Of a stretch of 64,000 nucleotides of DNA, positions 34,651 to 42,687 are shown in pieces. The notes under the pieces are model-generated. The model did no database searches. It saw nothing but the letters and a program-made list of their open reading frames with translations, and was not told the DNA's origin. A program made the position numbers and the translations under genes. Location: contig JALEMG010000016.1 of assembly GCA_022768375.1 (NCBI GenBank), forward strand, positions 1 through 64,000, written 5' to 3'. Every line of letters starts with the position of its first letter. The first letter of the stretch is position 1. The stretch comes from Lentisphaeria bacterium. Its GTDB lineage: Bacteria > Verrucomicrobiota > Lentisphaeria > Victivallales > Victivallaceae.

Positions 34651-35369
34651 CCGAAGGATTTCAGGAGAGATTTTCCCGCACCGCGCTGCTGCTGGGCGAA
34701 GCGGCATGGACCGCGCTGACGTGGAAAAACGTGCTGGTCGTCGGTCTCGGCGGCGTCGGCGGCCATGCGGCGGAGGAGATCGCCCGCTGCGGGGTGGGCC
34801 GCATGACGCTGGTGGACGGTGACACGGTGGATGTTTCCAACTGCAACCGGCAGATCATCGCCACCACCCGGGTGATCGGACAATCGAAAGCGTCCCTGCT
34901 GGCGTCCCGCTGCCGGGAGATCAACCCGGACGGAACGTTTCTCGCGGTGGAGAAGTTTCTGCGCACGGCGGACGACATCGCCGCGATGCTGGACGGAGGA
35001 TTCGATTTTGTCGTGGACGCGATCGACGACGTTCCGGTCAAAACCGAACTGCTCCGGCAACTCGTCGCCCGCCGCCTCCCCCACATCAGCGCCATGGGCG
35101 CGGGCGGCAAACTGGACCCTTCGCTGGTGCAACGGGCGGATATCGCCAAAACATCCGGCTGTCCGCTGGCCCGGGTGATGCGGAGCCGACTGCGGGCACT
35201 GGGGATCACCCGGGGGGTCCGGGTGGTGTTTTCTCCGGAAACGCCGCGCCGTACCTTCGCCGACCGGAAAATCGGCAGCATCAGTTACCTCCCGGCGGTC
35301 TTCGGAGGCTTCTGCGCGGCGGAAGCGATCGAAGTTCTGGGCGGTTTTTCGGAAAATTCCGCCCGGTGA
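34647..35369 (+). CDS. tcdA: tRNA cyclic N6-threonylcarbamoyladenosine (ct6A) synthase TcdA
   Basis: A 240-residue E1-like ATP-dependent dehydratase that cyclises t6A37 to ct6A. The nucleotide loop LVVGLGGVGGHAAEEIARCGVG (near residues 30-51) is followed by LVDGDTVDVSNCNRQI (near 55-70), with the arginine and aspartate that bind ATP. The length fits TcdA (CsdL) rather than ThiF or MoeB, and the short C-terminal segment without a zinc site supports this. tsaC in the window works on the same modification. Overlaps the previous stop by 4 bp. Confidence 0.88.
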   Translation: MTEGFQERFSRTALLLGEAAWTALTWKNVLVVGLGGVGGHAAEEIARCGVGRMTLVDGDTVDVSNCNRQIIATTRVIGQSKASLLASRCREINPDGTFLAVEKFLRTADDIAAMLDGGFDFVVDAIDDVPVKTELLRQLVARRLPHISAMGAGGKLDPSLVQRADIAKTSGCPLARVMRSRLRALGITRGVRVVFSPETPRRTFADRKIGSISYLPAVFGGFCAAEAIEVLGGFSENSAR

Positions 35370-35372
35370 AAC

Positions 35373-35401
35373 TTGAAATTTTCCGATTGCGGCGGTATAT
35401 T
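35373..35401 (+). promoter_or_regulatory. Promoter of rpsD
   Basis: TTGAAA (35373-35378), 17 bp, TATATT (35396-35401). The transcript would have about an 80-nt leader that can fold (GGCTT/AAGCC around 35441-35460). Confidence 0.7.
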
Positions 35402-35491
35402 ACTCAATTGCAACGGCGCCCCGGGCCCCACTGATTTTTGAGGCTTGACACCCGGGAAGCCATAAAACATTCATTGAGAAAGGGATTGGTT

Positions 35492-36094
35492 ATGCCAACC
35501 GCAAGTCGAGCGAAACACAAGTTCTGTCGCCGGATCGGCCAGTGTCTCTGGGGCGATCCGAAGTGCCCGAGCGTGAAGCGGCCGTACGCCGCCGGACCGC
35601 ACGGCAAAGGCCGCCGGGTCAAACTCTCCACCTACGGCGAACTGCTGATGGAGAAACAGAAACTCCGCAACTACTACGCGATCAGCGAAAAACAACTCCG
35701 TATCGCTTTTGCCAAAGCCAAAAGCGGCACCGGTCAGACCCATGAAAAACTTTTCCGCAGTCTGGAACAGCGTCTGGATGCGATGGTCTACCGCGCCGGT
35801 TTCGCCCCGACGATCTTCGCGGCGAAGCAGATGGTCAACCACGGGCATATCCTCGTGGACGGCAAGCGGGTCGACCGCGCCAGTTGTCTGGTGAAAGAAG
35901 GTCAGGTCATCACCATCGATGCCGCGAAATCCCCGGCGATCGCGGAGATGGCCAAAAAGAACAACGCGACCGTTCCGGCCTACATGGAAGTCGATCTCGA
36001 CAACCTCAAAGCCACGCTGGTCCGCGCGCCCCAGGTCGAGGAGATCCCCGTCTCCGTCAAGATCATGAGCGTGATTGAGTACTACGCACGGTAA
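35492..36094 (+). CDS. rpsD: 30S ribosomal protein S4
   Basis: A 200-residue S4, which nucleates 16S rRNA folding at the five-way junction and can act as a translational repressor of its own operon. The N-terminal cysteine cluster FCRRIGQCLWGDPKC keeps a C+ zinc-binding type. The S4 RNA-binding motif FAAKQMVNHGHILVDGKRVDRAS (about 115-137) is intact. It is encoded alone, with its own promoter and terminator, rather than with rpsM, rpsK and rpoA. AAAGGG lies upstream of the ATG. Confidence 0.97.
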   Translation: MPTASRAKHKFCRRIGQCLWGDPKCPSVKRPYAAGPHGKGRRVKLSTYGELLMEKQKLRNYYAISEKQLRIAFAKAKSGTGQTHEKLFRSLEQRLDAMVYRAGFAPTIFAAKQMVNHGHILVDGKRVDRASCLVKEGQVITIDAAKSPAIAEMAKKNNATVPAYMEVDLDNLKATLVRAPQVEEIPVSVKIMSVIEYYAR

Positions 36095-36110
36095 GCGATT
36101 CGTAAGCAAA

Positions 36111-36148
36111 AGAAGCGGGCGGGATTCGATTCCGTCCGTTTCTTTTTT
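36111..36148 (+). terminator. Intrinsic terminator of rpsD
   Basis: Stem AGAAGCGGGCGGGA pairing with TTCCGTCCGTTTCT through several wobbles, followed by a T-run near 36141-36148. Confidence 0.75.
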
Positions 36149-36180
36149 CGTTATCTCGGCTTGTTTCGCGGGCGTCTCTC

Positions 36181-36268
36181 TTTTTGAGGGGCTCCTCGCC
36201 CCTCAAGCACCCCCGGCAAGGTTTGTAACCTTGCAACCGCGGAAAAAGTCGCAGGACTTTTCCCGCCT
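36181..36268 (-). repeat. Three-hairpin intergenic element, copy B
   Basis: Inverted relative to copy A. Hairpins TTGAGGGGC/GCCCCTCAA (36184-36192 with 36198-36206, loop TCCTC), GCAAGGTT/AACCTTGC (36216-36223 with 36227-36234), and GCGGAAAAAGTC/GACTTTTCCCGC (36239-36266). It lies downstream of rpsD and, from the other side, of the pyridoxamine kinase gene. Confidence 0.75.
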
Positions 36269-36615
36269 GCTTTTTGGGTCCTTGTTGGCGGGTTGACGGC
36301 GCTGCCGTCCCCTTCCGACGGCAGTCATGCGGAATCGTGCCGACTCGCGTTTGCATGTCGCCCGCCGCAAATCCTGCGCCCTGACCCGCCTTTTCCGGCG
36401 AATCAGGGACTTGTCTTTGCTGTGTAGGCGGTTACCCGTTTCCCCGTCGCTCGTTGCCCCCTCGCACCGTACGCTTGTGACGGCAGCCTGCCATCGTTTG
36501 CACTGAACGCGAGCGAAAAAAGCAGAGTCTGCTACCGTTTGTTTGCAAGTCCATGCGAGGCGGGCGCCACCGGCACATTTGCCTTCGCCGTTTCCATCCC
36601 GCCCGCCGGGAGAGT
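36269..36615. other. Intergenic, structured, no gene seen
   Basis: About 350 bp containing small inverted repeats, for example GACGGC/GCCGTC near 36295-36309 and a CTGAxxCGCC/GGCGAATCAG pair near 36380-36407. A frame in the pyridoxamine-kinase phase reads through this region, but it lies beyond that gene's natural stop and carries no family pattern. No promoter or credible ORF is visible. Confidence 0.5.
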
Positions 36616-37452
36616 TTACTCCGCCAGCAGTTCCAGAAGTTTGGGAGTGGCGGTCTCGAAATCGACCCCGTACCAGTTGTGATCGGGATAGGCGATAGTT
36701 TGCCGAATGGATTCGACGGTGAATTCCACCGCCGTCCGCAATGCTTTGGACAATTCCTGCCCGCGCATCATCGCCGCGAAACACGCGCTGGCGAAAACAT
36801 CCCCCGTCCCGTGGAATGATGTCGGGATCAGTTCGCTGTAATACTCGCAGTATTCGCCGCGGCGCGAATCGTAGGCCATCACGCCGCACCGCCCCGGCGC
36901 GGGACAGACCCCGGTCAGCGCCGCAACCGGAGTTCCGAGGCCGCAAAGCCGCTTGAGCAGGGCCTTGACGTCGTCAACGGTGTAGTCGGCGCCCATGAAC
37001 TCCTCATCCAGCATGAACGCCGCTTCGGTGAGATTCGGCACGATGATGTCCGCCTTGCCGCAGAGTTGTCCCATCCGGCGGGCAAACGGCGCGTCGAAAC
37101 CGGGGTAGAGTTTGCCGTTGTCGCCCATGGCCGGGTCCACGAACCGCAGCATGCCCGGATGGTGAAATTCCGTGAAGATGTTCTCCACCAGTTCGATCTG
37201 CCGGAACGAGCCGAGATACCCGGTATAGATGCCGTCGAATGCGATCTTCTGCTCTTTCCAGTGATCGGCGATGGGCTTGATGTCGTCGGTGAGATCCCGA
37301 AAGGTGAATCCCTTGAACGCGGTGTGGGTGGAGAGCACCGCCGTCGGCAGGATCGCCGTTTCCAGCCCGGCGGCGGAGATGATCGGCAGCGCCACGGTCA
37401 GCGAACACTTTCCCACGCAGGAAATATCTTGGATGGACAACACACGTTTCAT
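36616..37452 (-). CDS. pdxY: Pyridoxamine kinase-like (PfkB/ribokinase-fold)
   Basis: A 278-residue vitamin B6 kinase that phosphorylates pyridoxamine/pyridoxal. The N-terminal IQDISCVGKCSLTVALPI segment and a PTAVLSTHTAFKG segment are typical of the PdxY/PdxK set; the ATP/anion-hole motif FHGTGDVFASACF near residue 219-231 holds the catalytic aspartate. GGGAG lies upstream of the ATG. Divergent from cinA; the two promoters' -35 boxes are 7 bp apart. Confidence 0.85.
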   Translation of the reverse strand: MKRVLSIQDISCVGKCSLTVALPIISAAGLETAILPTAVLSTHTAFKGFTFRDLTDDIKPIADHWKEQKIAFDGIYTGYLGSFRQIELVENIFTEFHHPGMLRFVDPAMGDNGKLYPGFDAPFARRMGQLCGKADIIVPNLTEAAFMLDEEFMGADYTVDDVKALLKRLCGLGTPVAALTGVCPAPGRCGVMAYDSRRGEYCEYYSELIPTSFHGTGDVFASACFAAMMRGQELSKALRTAVEFTVESIRQTIAYPDHNWYGVDFETATPKLLELLAE

Positions 37453-37492
37453 TTCGGCTCCCGGTTGCATTGGGTTGAATGTTACTTCGGAT

Positions 37493-37521
37493 AATATACA
37501 TTTTCCCGCCGGGAATTGCAA
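37493..37521 (-). promoter_or_regulatory. Promoter of the pyridoxamine kinase gene
   Basis: Minus strand TTGCAA (37516-37521), 17 bp, TATATT (37493-37498). Confidence 0.75.
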
Positions 37522-37528
37522 CTTCCGC

Positions 37529-37557
37529 TTGCAAGTAAAATCCCCCGCGGCTATATT
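37529..37557 (+). promoter_or_regulatory. Promoter of cinA-recN
   Basis: TTGCAA (37529-37534), 17 bp, TATATT (37552-37557), 28 bp before the cinA start. It is back to back with the divergent promoter. Confidence 0.75.
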
Positions 37558-37584
37558 ATCCGGGAACAGGAGTTGACCTTTACG

Positions 37585-38823
37585 ATGAATACAGTTTTGA
37601 TCTGCACCGGCACCGAACTGCTCAAGGGCAGTTGCTGCAATACCGATCTGGCGTTCGCGGGAGCGCAACTGACGGGAATCGGCATCCCGCCGACGCTGGA
37701 AATGACCGTGGGCGACCACCCCGGAGAACTCGCCTTCGCCCTCGCCGCCGCGCTCAAACATGCGGACACGGTGATCTTAAGCGGCGGCCTCGGCCCGACC
37801 CGCGACGACATCACACTGGAAACCGCCGCCCGGTTTTTCGGACTGGAGTTGACCGAGGTTCCGGAGTTGCGGGCCAAAGTCGAAACCTGCTGGGCCGAAA
37901 GGCACGGCGGACGCTGCCCCAAACCGCAGTACAAGCAGGCCAGAATCCCCGTCGGCGGCCGGTACTTCCCCAATCCGGCGGGCGTGGCCTCCGGGATCGG
38001 CGTCGATGTGACCTACGCCGGGATCCCGCGCCACGTCTATCTGCTGCCCGGACCGCCGGGAGAATTTGAAGCCGTGCTGACGGCCATGCTGCCCGAACTG
38101 CGCAAACTGGCGGGGGTGAAAACCTTCACCGCCGGATTTCTGGTCTGCGGCATGGGCGAAACGTTCGTGGCCAAAACCGTGGAACCGCTGCTGCAAAACC
38201 TCCCGGTGGAGATCGCCTACACCGCGCAGAGCGGCGGGACGAAACTCTTTCTCTCCGGCGCGGAAACGGATGTCCTGCCGGCGCTGGAGACCTGCCGGAC
38301 CGCGCTGGGCCGAAACGCGCTGCCGACGGGAGAATATTCCCTGCCGGAGCATCTCGTGCGCGTCCTCTCCAAGCGGGGAGAACGATGCGGCTGCGCCGAA
38401 TCCTGCACCGGCGGTCTGGTGGCGAACGCGCTGGTCGAGATCCCCGGAGCGTCGGCATGTTTTCAGGGCGGGATCGTGGCCTATGCCAACGCGGTCAAGC
38501 GTGATCTGCTGCACGTTCCGGACGAGATACTGCGGACATGCGGCGCGGTCAGCGCCCCGTGTGCCGAAGCCATGGCTCTCGGCGCGTGCGCGGCACTGAA
38601 CTGCGACTGCGCGGTCAGCACCACCGGCATCGCCGGGCCGGACGGCGGCACCCCGGAGAAACCGGTGGGACTGGTCTTCGTCGGAGCCGCCCGCCACGGT
38701 CTGGCCGCCGTCAGGGAACTGCGTCTGCACGGCGGTCGGCGGATGATCCGGGAACGGGCCGCGGCGCAGGCGCTGCTGCTGCTGAAGGACCTGCTGGACG
38801 GCGGCGGGGACGACCTATGCTGA
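37585..38823 (+). CDS. cinA: CinA (competence/damage-inducible protein, NMN deamidase-like)
   Basis: A 412-residue two-domain protein. The N-terminal MoaB/MoeA-like domain has LICTGTELLKG (near residue 4-14), SGGLGPTRDDIT (near 69-80) and LLPGPPGEF (near 154-162). The C-terminal NMN amidohydrolase domain has AESCTGGL (near 274-281), VAYANAVKRD and TGIAGPDGGTPEKPVGLVF. CinA proteins deamidate NMN and/or hydrolyse ADP-ribose. An AGGAG lies 12 bp before the ATG. The stop overlaps the recN start by 7 bp. Confidence 0.94.
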   Translation: MNTVLICTGTELLKGSCCNTDLAFAGAQLTGIGIPPTLEMTVGDHPGELAFALAAALKHADTVILSGGLGPTRDDITLETAARFFGLELTEVPELRAKVETCWAERHGGRCPKPQYKQARIPVGGRYFPNPAGVASGIGVDVTYAGIPRHVYLLPGPPGEFEAVLTAMLPELRKLAGVKTFTAGFLVCGMGETFVAKTVEPLLQNLPVEIAYTAQSGGTKLFLSGAETDVLPALETCRTALGRNALPTGEYSLPEHLVRVLSKRGERCGCAESCTGGLVANALVEIPGASACFQGGIVAYANAVKRDLLHVPDEILRTCGAVSAPCAEAMALGACAALNCDCAVSTTGIAGPDGGTPEKPVGLVFVGAARHGLAAVRELRLHGGRRMIRERAAAQALLLLKDLLDGGGDDLC

Positions 38824-40478
38824 ACTATCTGAAAATCTCCAACTTCGCCCTGATCGAAAACGCGGAAGTGGACTTTTCTTCCGGATTCAGCGTTTTTACC
38901 GGCGAATCCGGCGCGGGCAAGTCGATTTTCATGTCCGCCATCGCAATGCTGACCGGCGGGCGGGCGGAAAAAAGCGGCATCCGCACCGGGTGTCGGCAGT
39001 ACACGGTCAGCGGGGAATTTTCCATCCCCCCGGCTCTGCGCGACAGGATCGCAACTCAACTGGAAGCGGCGGGAATCGACTTCGACCCGGCGGATTTCCG
39101 GGTAACCATCCGGCGGGTGGTGGGGACCGGCGGCACCCGGAACTTCCTCAACGACGCGCCCGTCGGAGCGAAACTGCTGGCGGAGATCGGAGAACTGCTC
39201 ATTGACCTCCACGGCGCCAACGAACAGATTTCCCTGCTGCATCCGGCGCATCAGTTGGAGTTGCTGGACAACTACGGCGGCCTGACCGGAATGCGGGAAT
39301 CGTGCCGAAAAATTCAGCAGGAACTCAATGCCCTGGCCGCGGCCCGGGCGGAATTCGACCGCAATCTGCCGGACGCGGACACCGCCGACCGGATGGCGCT
39401 GATCGCGGAGGAGATCGACCGGATCGCCCCCGCGCCCGGCGAGGACCGGGAATTGGGCGCGAAACAGCGCCTGGGCGCCAACGCCAGGGAGGTGCTGGAG
39501 ACGCTGGGGCGGATGTGCAATATACTCACGGAAAACGAGAACGGCGTCGCCGACCAGTTGGGAACAGTCTACCACGACTTGAGCGAACTGGAGAAAATCG
39601 ACCCCTCGCTGACCGGCGATGCGCTGCGCACCTGCGCGGAACTGCAGACCGCCGTGGCGGAGTTATCCGGCAATCTGGCGTCCCTCGGGGATAAAGTGGA
39701 ACTCGACCCGGAAGCCCTCGCCGCCGCGGAAGCCCGCCTGAGCGAACTGCACACCCTCAAACGCCGGTATGGTCCGACGCTGGAACAGGTGCTGACCACC
39801 CGGGATGAGGCCGCGGCCAAAGTGAAGGAATTTCAGCAGGCCCGGGCCCGGCGGGAGGAATTCGACGCGCGGAAAGAGATTCTGCGTCGGCAACTGCGCG
39901 ACGCGGCCGCTGAACTCTCCGCCGCCCGACGCCGGACCGCGACGGAATTTCTGGACAAAACCATGCAAAAACTTGCCGCCATCGGCTTCAACGGAGCGAA
40001 ACTGGAAGCGGACTTCACCGCCGTCGAACCCGGAAGTTCCGGGATGGACCGCATGGAACTGATGTTCAACGCCAATAAGGGCGAGGAACTGCGCCCCCTG
40101 CGCAAAATCGCCAGCAGCGGGGAGTTGTCCCGGCTGATGCTGGCGCTGAAAACGGTTCTTGCCGACGCCGACGCGGTGCCGACGGTCATTTTCGACGAGA
40201 TCGACATGAATATCGGCGGCGAAACCGCCAACAAGGTCGGGCGGGAACTGGCGGCGCTGGGCCGCAGACGGCAGATCCTGTGCATTTCCCATCTCGCTCA
40301 GGTCGCGGCCCGGGCGGATCACCACTTCAAGGTGGAGAAGTCCGATCGGAACGGGCGGACCGTCAGCCGAATCGTCTCCTTGGACGACCCCGTGCCGGAA
40401 CTGGCCCGAATGCTGGGCGGCGGTGCGTCGGCCCTGGACCACGCCGGCGCGCTCCACCGGGAACTTCACTCCCGATAA
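38817..40478 (+). CDS. recN: DNA repair protein RecN
   Basis: A 553-residue SMC-like ATPase in double-strand break repair. Walker A GESGAGKS (near residue 30-37) opens the N-terminal half, a long coiled-coil spans about 155-370, and the C-terminal half has the ABC signature SSGELSRLMLAL (near 430-441) and Walker B TVIFDEIDMNIGG (near 453-465). The family's usual length is 550-560. It overlaps cinA by 7 bp and ogt at its 3' end by 13 bp on the other strand. Confidence 0.94.
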   Translation: MLNYLKISNFALIENAEVDFSSGFSVFTGESGAGKSIFMSAIAMLTGGRAEKSGIRTGCRQYTVSGEFSIPPALRDRIATQLEAAGIDFDPADFRVTIRRVVGTGGTRNFLNDAPVGAKLLAEIGELLIDLHGANEQISLLHPAHQLELLDNYGGLTGMRESCRKIQQELNALAAARAEFDRNLPDADTADRMALIAEEIDRIAPAPGEDRELGAKQRLGANAREVLETLGRMCNILTENENGVADQLGTVYHDLSELEKIDPSLTGDALRTCAELQTAVAELSGNLASLGDKVELDPEALAAAEARLSELHTLKRRYGPTLEQVLTTRDEAAAKVKEFQQARARREEFDARKEILRRQLRDAAAELSAARRRTATEFLDKTMQKLAAIGFNGAKLEADFTAVEPGSSGMDRMELMFNANKGEELRPLRKIASSGELSRLMLALKTVLADADAVPTVIFDEIDMNIGGETANKVGRELAALGRRRQILCISHLAQVAARADHHFKVEKSDRNGRTVSRIVSLDDPVPELARMLGGGASALDHAGALHRELHSR

Positions 40479-40960
40479 CTGATCCGCTCCAGCGCCAGCA
40501 GTCGCCGTTTCACCGCAAGACCGCAGGAAAAACCGCCCAGCCGTCCCCCCGCCGCCAGCACCCGGTGGCAGGGAATGATGATCGGCAGCGAATTGGCGCC
40601 CACCGCGCCGCCCGCCGCCTGCGCGGACATCCGCGGGATCCCGACCCGCCGGGCGTAGGCGGCGGCCAGTTCGCCGTAGGTGATACTGTGACCGTAGGGA
40701 ACTTCCATCAGCAGTTGCAGAATGGTCCGGCGAAACGGCGACCCGGCAATGCGCAGCGGCAGTTCCCGCGGCGAAACCGCTTCTCCGGCGAAATACCGGT
40801 CCAGCCACGCCGCCGCCCGGCCCAGCACGGCATTGGTTCCGGCGGTCGCGGCGGCCGCGGCGAAATCGAACCGCACGGCCAGCAGCGCGTCTTCGTCCGC
40901 CTCCAGTTGCAGTCGCCCCACCGGGGAAACGTAGTCCGCCGTCCAGCGCATGCGCGTCAA
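40466..40960 (-). CDS. ogt: Methylated-DNA--protein-cysteine methyltransferase
   Basis: A 164-residue suicide repair protein that transfers alkyl groups from O6-alkylguanine to its own cysteine in PCHRV (near residue 132-136). VPYGHSITYGELAA (near 87-100) is the helix that flips the base. The C-terminal GGFSCGLAVKRRLLALE follows the family. It is convergent with, and overlaps, recN by 13 bp. It starts in the stop of the DUF1805 gene. Confidence 0.95.
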   Translation of the reverse strand: MTRMRWTADYVSPVGRLQLEADEDALLAVRFDFAAAAATAGTNAVLGRAAAWLDRYFAGEAVSPRELPLRIAGSPFRRTILQLLMEVPYGHSITYGELAAAYARRVGIPRMSAQAAGGAVGANSLPIIIPCHRVLAAGGRLGGFSCGLAVKRRLLALERISYRE

Positions 40961-41238
40961 TTCATCGTTTTCAGCGCTTCGGCCCCGGTCATCCCGGGGA
41001 CCACCCCAAGATTCCGCGCTTCGGACGAGACCTGCTTCACCTCCGCATGCAGCATGTCGTCATAGCACGACACCCCGGTGACGACCGCCAGGGCGTGACC
41101 GAGTTTCTCCGCCGCGGCCACATTGAGATATCCGCACCCCAGCATCCCGCGCCGGGCCTTGACGACCAGCAATTTGGCACCGAACAGCGCGATGGAGTTT
41201 CCCTCAAAGGTCAAACCGTCCCATTCCACCATGTCCAT
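40957..41238 (-). CDS. DUF1805 (YunC-like) protein
   Basis: A 93-residue protein matching the DUF1805/YunC family: FGAKLLVVKARRGMLGCGYLN (near residue 19-39), AEKLGHALAVVTGVSCYDDML and a GMTGAEAL end. A structure exists in the family but no function is known. It shares 4 bp with ogt and follows ybaK with a 19-bp gap, so ybaK-yunC-ogt likely form one transcript. Confidence 0.88.
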   Translation of the reverse strand: MDMVEWDGLTFEGNSIALFGAKLLVVKARRGMLGCGYLNVAAAEKLGHALAVVTGVSCYDDMLHAEVKQVSSEARNLGVVPGMTGAEALKTMN

Positions 41239-41256
41239 TTTCTTTTTTTCCTTCCG

Positions 41257-41736
41257 TCATTTGGCGATGTCGGCGAATTCCGCGCCGGTCAGCCCCGCCA
41301 GATCCTCCGGACCGATGGCCAGATTCAGACCGATCCTCCCGCCGCTTACGCAGATGGTTTCATACAATATCGCGCACTCGTCGATCAGGGTCGGGAACTC
41401 TTTTTTCATCCCCAGCGGCGAACAGCCGCCGTGAACGTAGCCGGTCAGCGGCAGCAATTGCCTCTGCGGGATCATCTCAATACTCTTGCAACCGGCGGCG
41501 CGGGCGGATTTTTTCAAATCCAGTTCCGAGGCCGCCGGTACGAGAAACACGAAATACCGATGCACGGGGGCTTCGGCCACCAGCGTTTTAAACACCTCGT
41601 CCGGCGAACGCCCGATCTTCTCCGCGATGGCGCGGGCATCGATCCTGCCGTCGCGCACGTCGTATTCGTACACGCGGTGCGGCACCCCGGCGCTCTCCAC
41701 CAGCCGAATCGCGTTGGTCTTCGCAGACTTGTTCAT
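41257..41736 (-). CDS. ybaK: Cys-tRNA(Pro)/Cys-tRNA(Cys) deacylase YbaK/EbsC
   Basis: A 159-residue editing enzyme that removes Cys from mischarged tRNA(Pro). The FKTLVAEAPVHRYFVFLVPA (near 49-68), LDLKKSARAAGCKSI (near 73-87) and GYVHGGCSPLGMKKEFPTLID (near 99-119) blocks hold the conserved active-site lysine and histidine. The start is MNKSAKTN; an upstream in-frame section has no ribosome site and crosses the promoter. The promoter is at 41770-41798. Confidence 0.93.
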   Translation of the reverse strand: MNKSAKTNAIRLVESAGVPHRVYEYDVRDGRIDARAIAEKIGRSPDEVFKTLVAEAPVHRYFVFLVPAASELDLKKSARAAGCKSIEMIPQRQLLPLTGYVHGGCSPLGMKKEFPTLIDECAILYETICVSGGRIGLNLAIGPEDLAGLTGAEFADIAK

Positions 41737-41769
41737 CTTTCGATCTTCCTCCCCGACGTAACGCCGCAG

Positions 41770-41798
41770 AATATACCGCTTTTTTCGGAAAAATTCAA
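41770..41798 (-). promoter_or_regulatory. Promoter of ybaK-yunC-ogt
   Basis: Minus strand TTGAAT (41793-41798), 17 bp, TATATT (41770-41775). Confidence 0.7.
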
Positions 41799-41837
41799 GA
41801 TTTTTCATTTTTTTTGCGGATTTTTTTAAAACGGATA

Positions 41838-41866
41838 TTGACATTGAGACAGTTATGGCGTATACT
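41838..41866 (+). promoter_or_regulatory. Promoter of the RRM gene
   Basis: TTGACA (41838-41843), 17 bp, TATACT (41861-41866). About 65 bp of leader separate it from the start codon. Confidence 0.75.
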
Positions 41867-41937
41867 TACTACGTTGAGTCGTTTTCGGAACAGGTCCGAG
41901 GCGGCCAGAGGGGTTCATTTGAAGGAAAGGATTTTTG

Positions 41938-42207
41938 ATGAACATCTACGTTGGCAATCTGCCGTACAGCACTACCCCGGACGATTTGCAGGCTGTTTTC
42001 GCGGCCTATGGAGAAGTCGCCGCCGCCCGCATCGTTAATGACCGGGAAACCGGCAGACCCAAAGGTTTCGGCTTTGTCGAAATGCCCAACGATACTGAAG
42101 CAAAGGCCGCGATCGAGGCCCTCAACGGGAACGACATCGGCGGCCGTAAAGCCGTGGTCAACGAAGCCCGGCCCCGGGAAGCCCGCCCGCCCCGTAAAGA
42201 GTGGTGA
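41938..42207 (+). CDS. RRM-type RNA-binding protein
   Basis: An 89-residue single RNA-recognition motif. RNP2 is read as IYVGNL (residues 3-8), RNP1 as KGFGFVEM (about 43-50), with the usual aromatic residues. The tail is rich in Arg, Pro and Glu. Such proteins occur in cyanobacteria and PVC bacteria and may act like cold-shock or RNA-chaperone proteins. A strong promoter and GAAGGAAAGG ribosome site, plus a clean terminator, indicate a highly expressed single gene. Confidence 0.93.
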   Translation: MNIYVGNLPYSTTPDDLQAVFAAYGEVAAARIVNDRETGRPKGFGFVEMPNDTEAKAAIEALNGNDIGGRKAVVNEARPREARPPRKEW

Positions 42208-42225
42208 GAGATTCCTGACACCCGT

Positions 42226-42254
42226 AACTCCGGCCCATCCCGCCGGAGTTTTTT
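42226..42254 (+). terminator. Intrinsic terminator of the RRM gene
   Basis: Stem AACTCCGG/CCGGAGTT with a 9-base loop (42226-42250), overlapping a T-run at 42249-42254. Confidence 0.85.
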
Positions 42255-42572
42255 ATGCCCTGTTTTGAATGGGATGGAGATTTCCCTCTCCCGAACTTAC
42301 TCCCTTCCCCAAAAAAGCGGTATCCTTTTGTCCCCCCCCCGCCGGCGGGAGGCGGGCGACATCCGTTCGAGGAAGAACTGCGAGACGAAGCGCAAGACCC
42401 CTGACGGGCAACGAAAGGGGGACGAGGGGGAAACCCTTTCCCCCCGGGCGCAACTCGCGATCCCAAGCGTGAAACCTCTTTTCCGCAGAAAAGCGGGGAA
42501 AGGTTTCACGATTGGGGTCGCTCCGGGTGCCATCGCCGACGTCGGCAGTCTCCCGACAAGAGACCTCGGGGT
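42255..42572. other. Non-coding structured stretch
   Basis: No credible reading frame. It contains a C-run next to GGCGGG at about 42331-42355, and a large hairpin at 42468-42510 with outer stem CGTGAAACCT/AGGTTTCACG and inner stem TTTTCCGC/GCGGGGAAA. The GGGCAACGA segment near 42407-42415 is also seen, on the other strand, in the stretch at 36440-36470. Confidence 0.5.
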
Positions 42573-42627
42573 GCAGGGCTCCTGAGTCCTGCCGAGGGGG
42601 TGCCGGGGGCGAGGAGCCCTCCGGCAA
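42573..42627 (+). repeat. Three-hairpin element, diverged copy C
   Basis: Hairpins GCAGGGCT/AGTCCTGC (42573-42580 with 42585-42592) and TGCCGGGGGC/GCCCTCCGGCA (42601-42610 with 42616-42626) around the loop GAGGA. The second has the same loop as copy A but different stem bases that still pair, and both hairpins keep the same order and similar spacing. It lies downstream of the metallophosphoesterase gene. Confidence 0.55.
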
Positions 42628-42687
42628 AAGAGCGACATCCTTTTTGCCCTCGCCGCCGACGACGGGAGGCGAACCGTCTTCCGTCCG

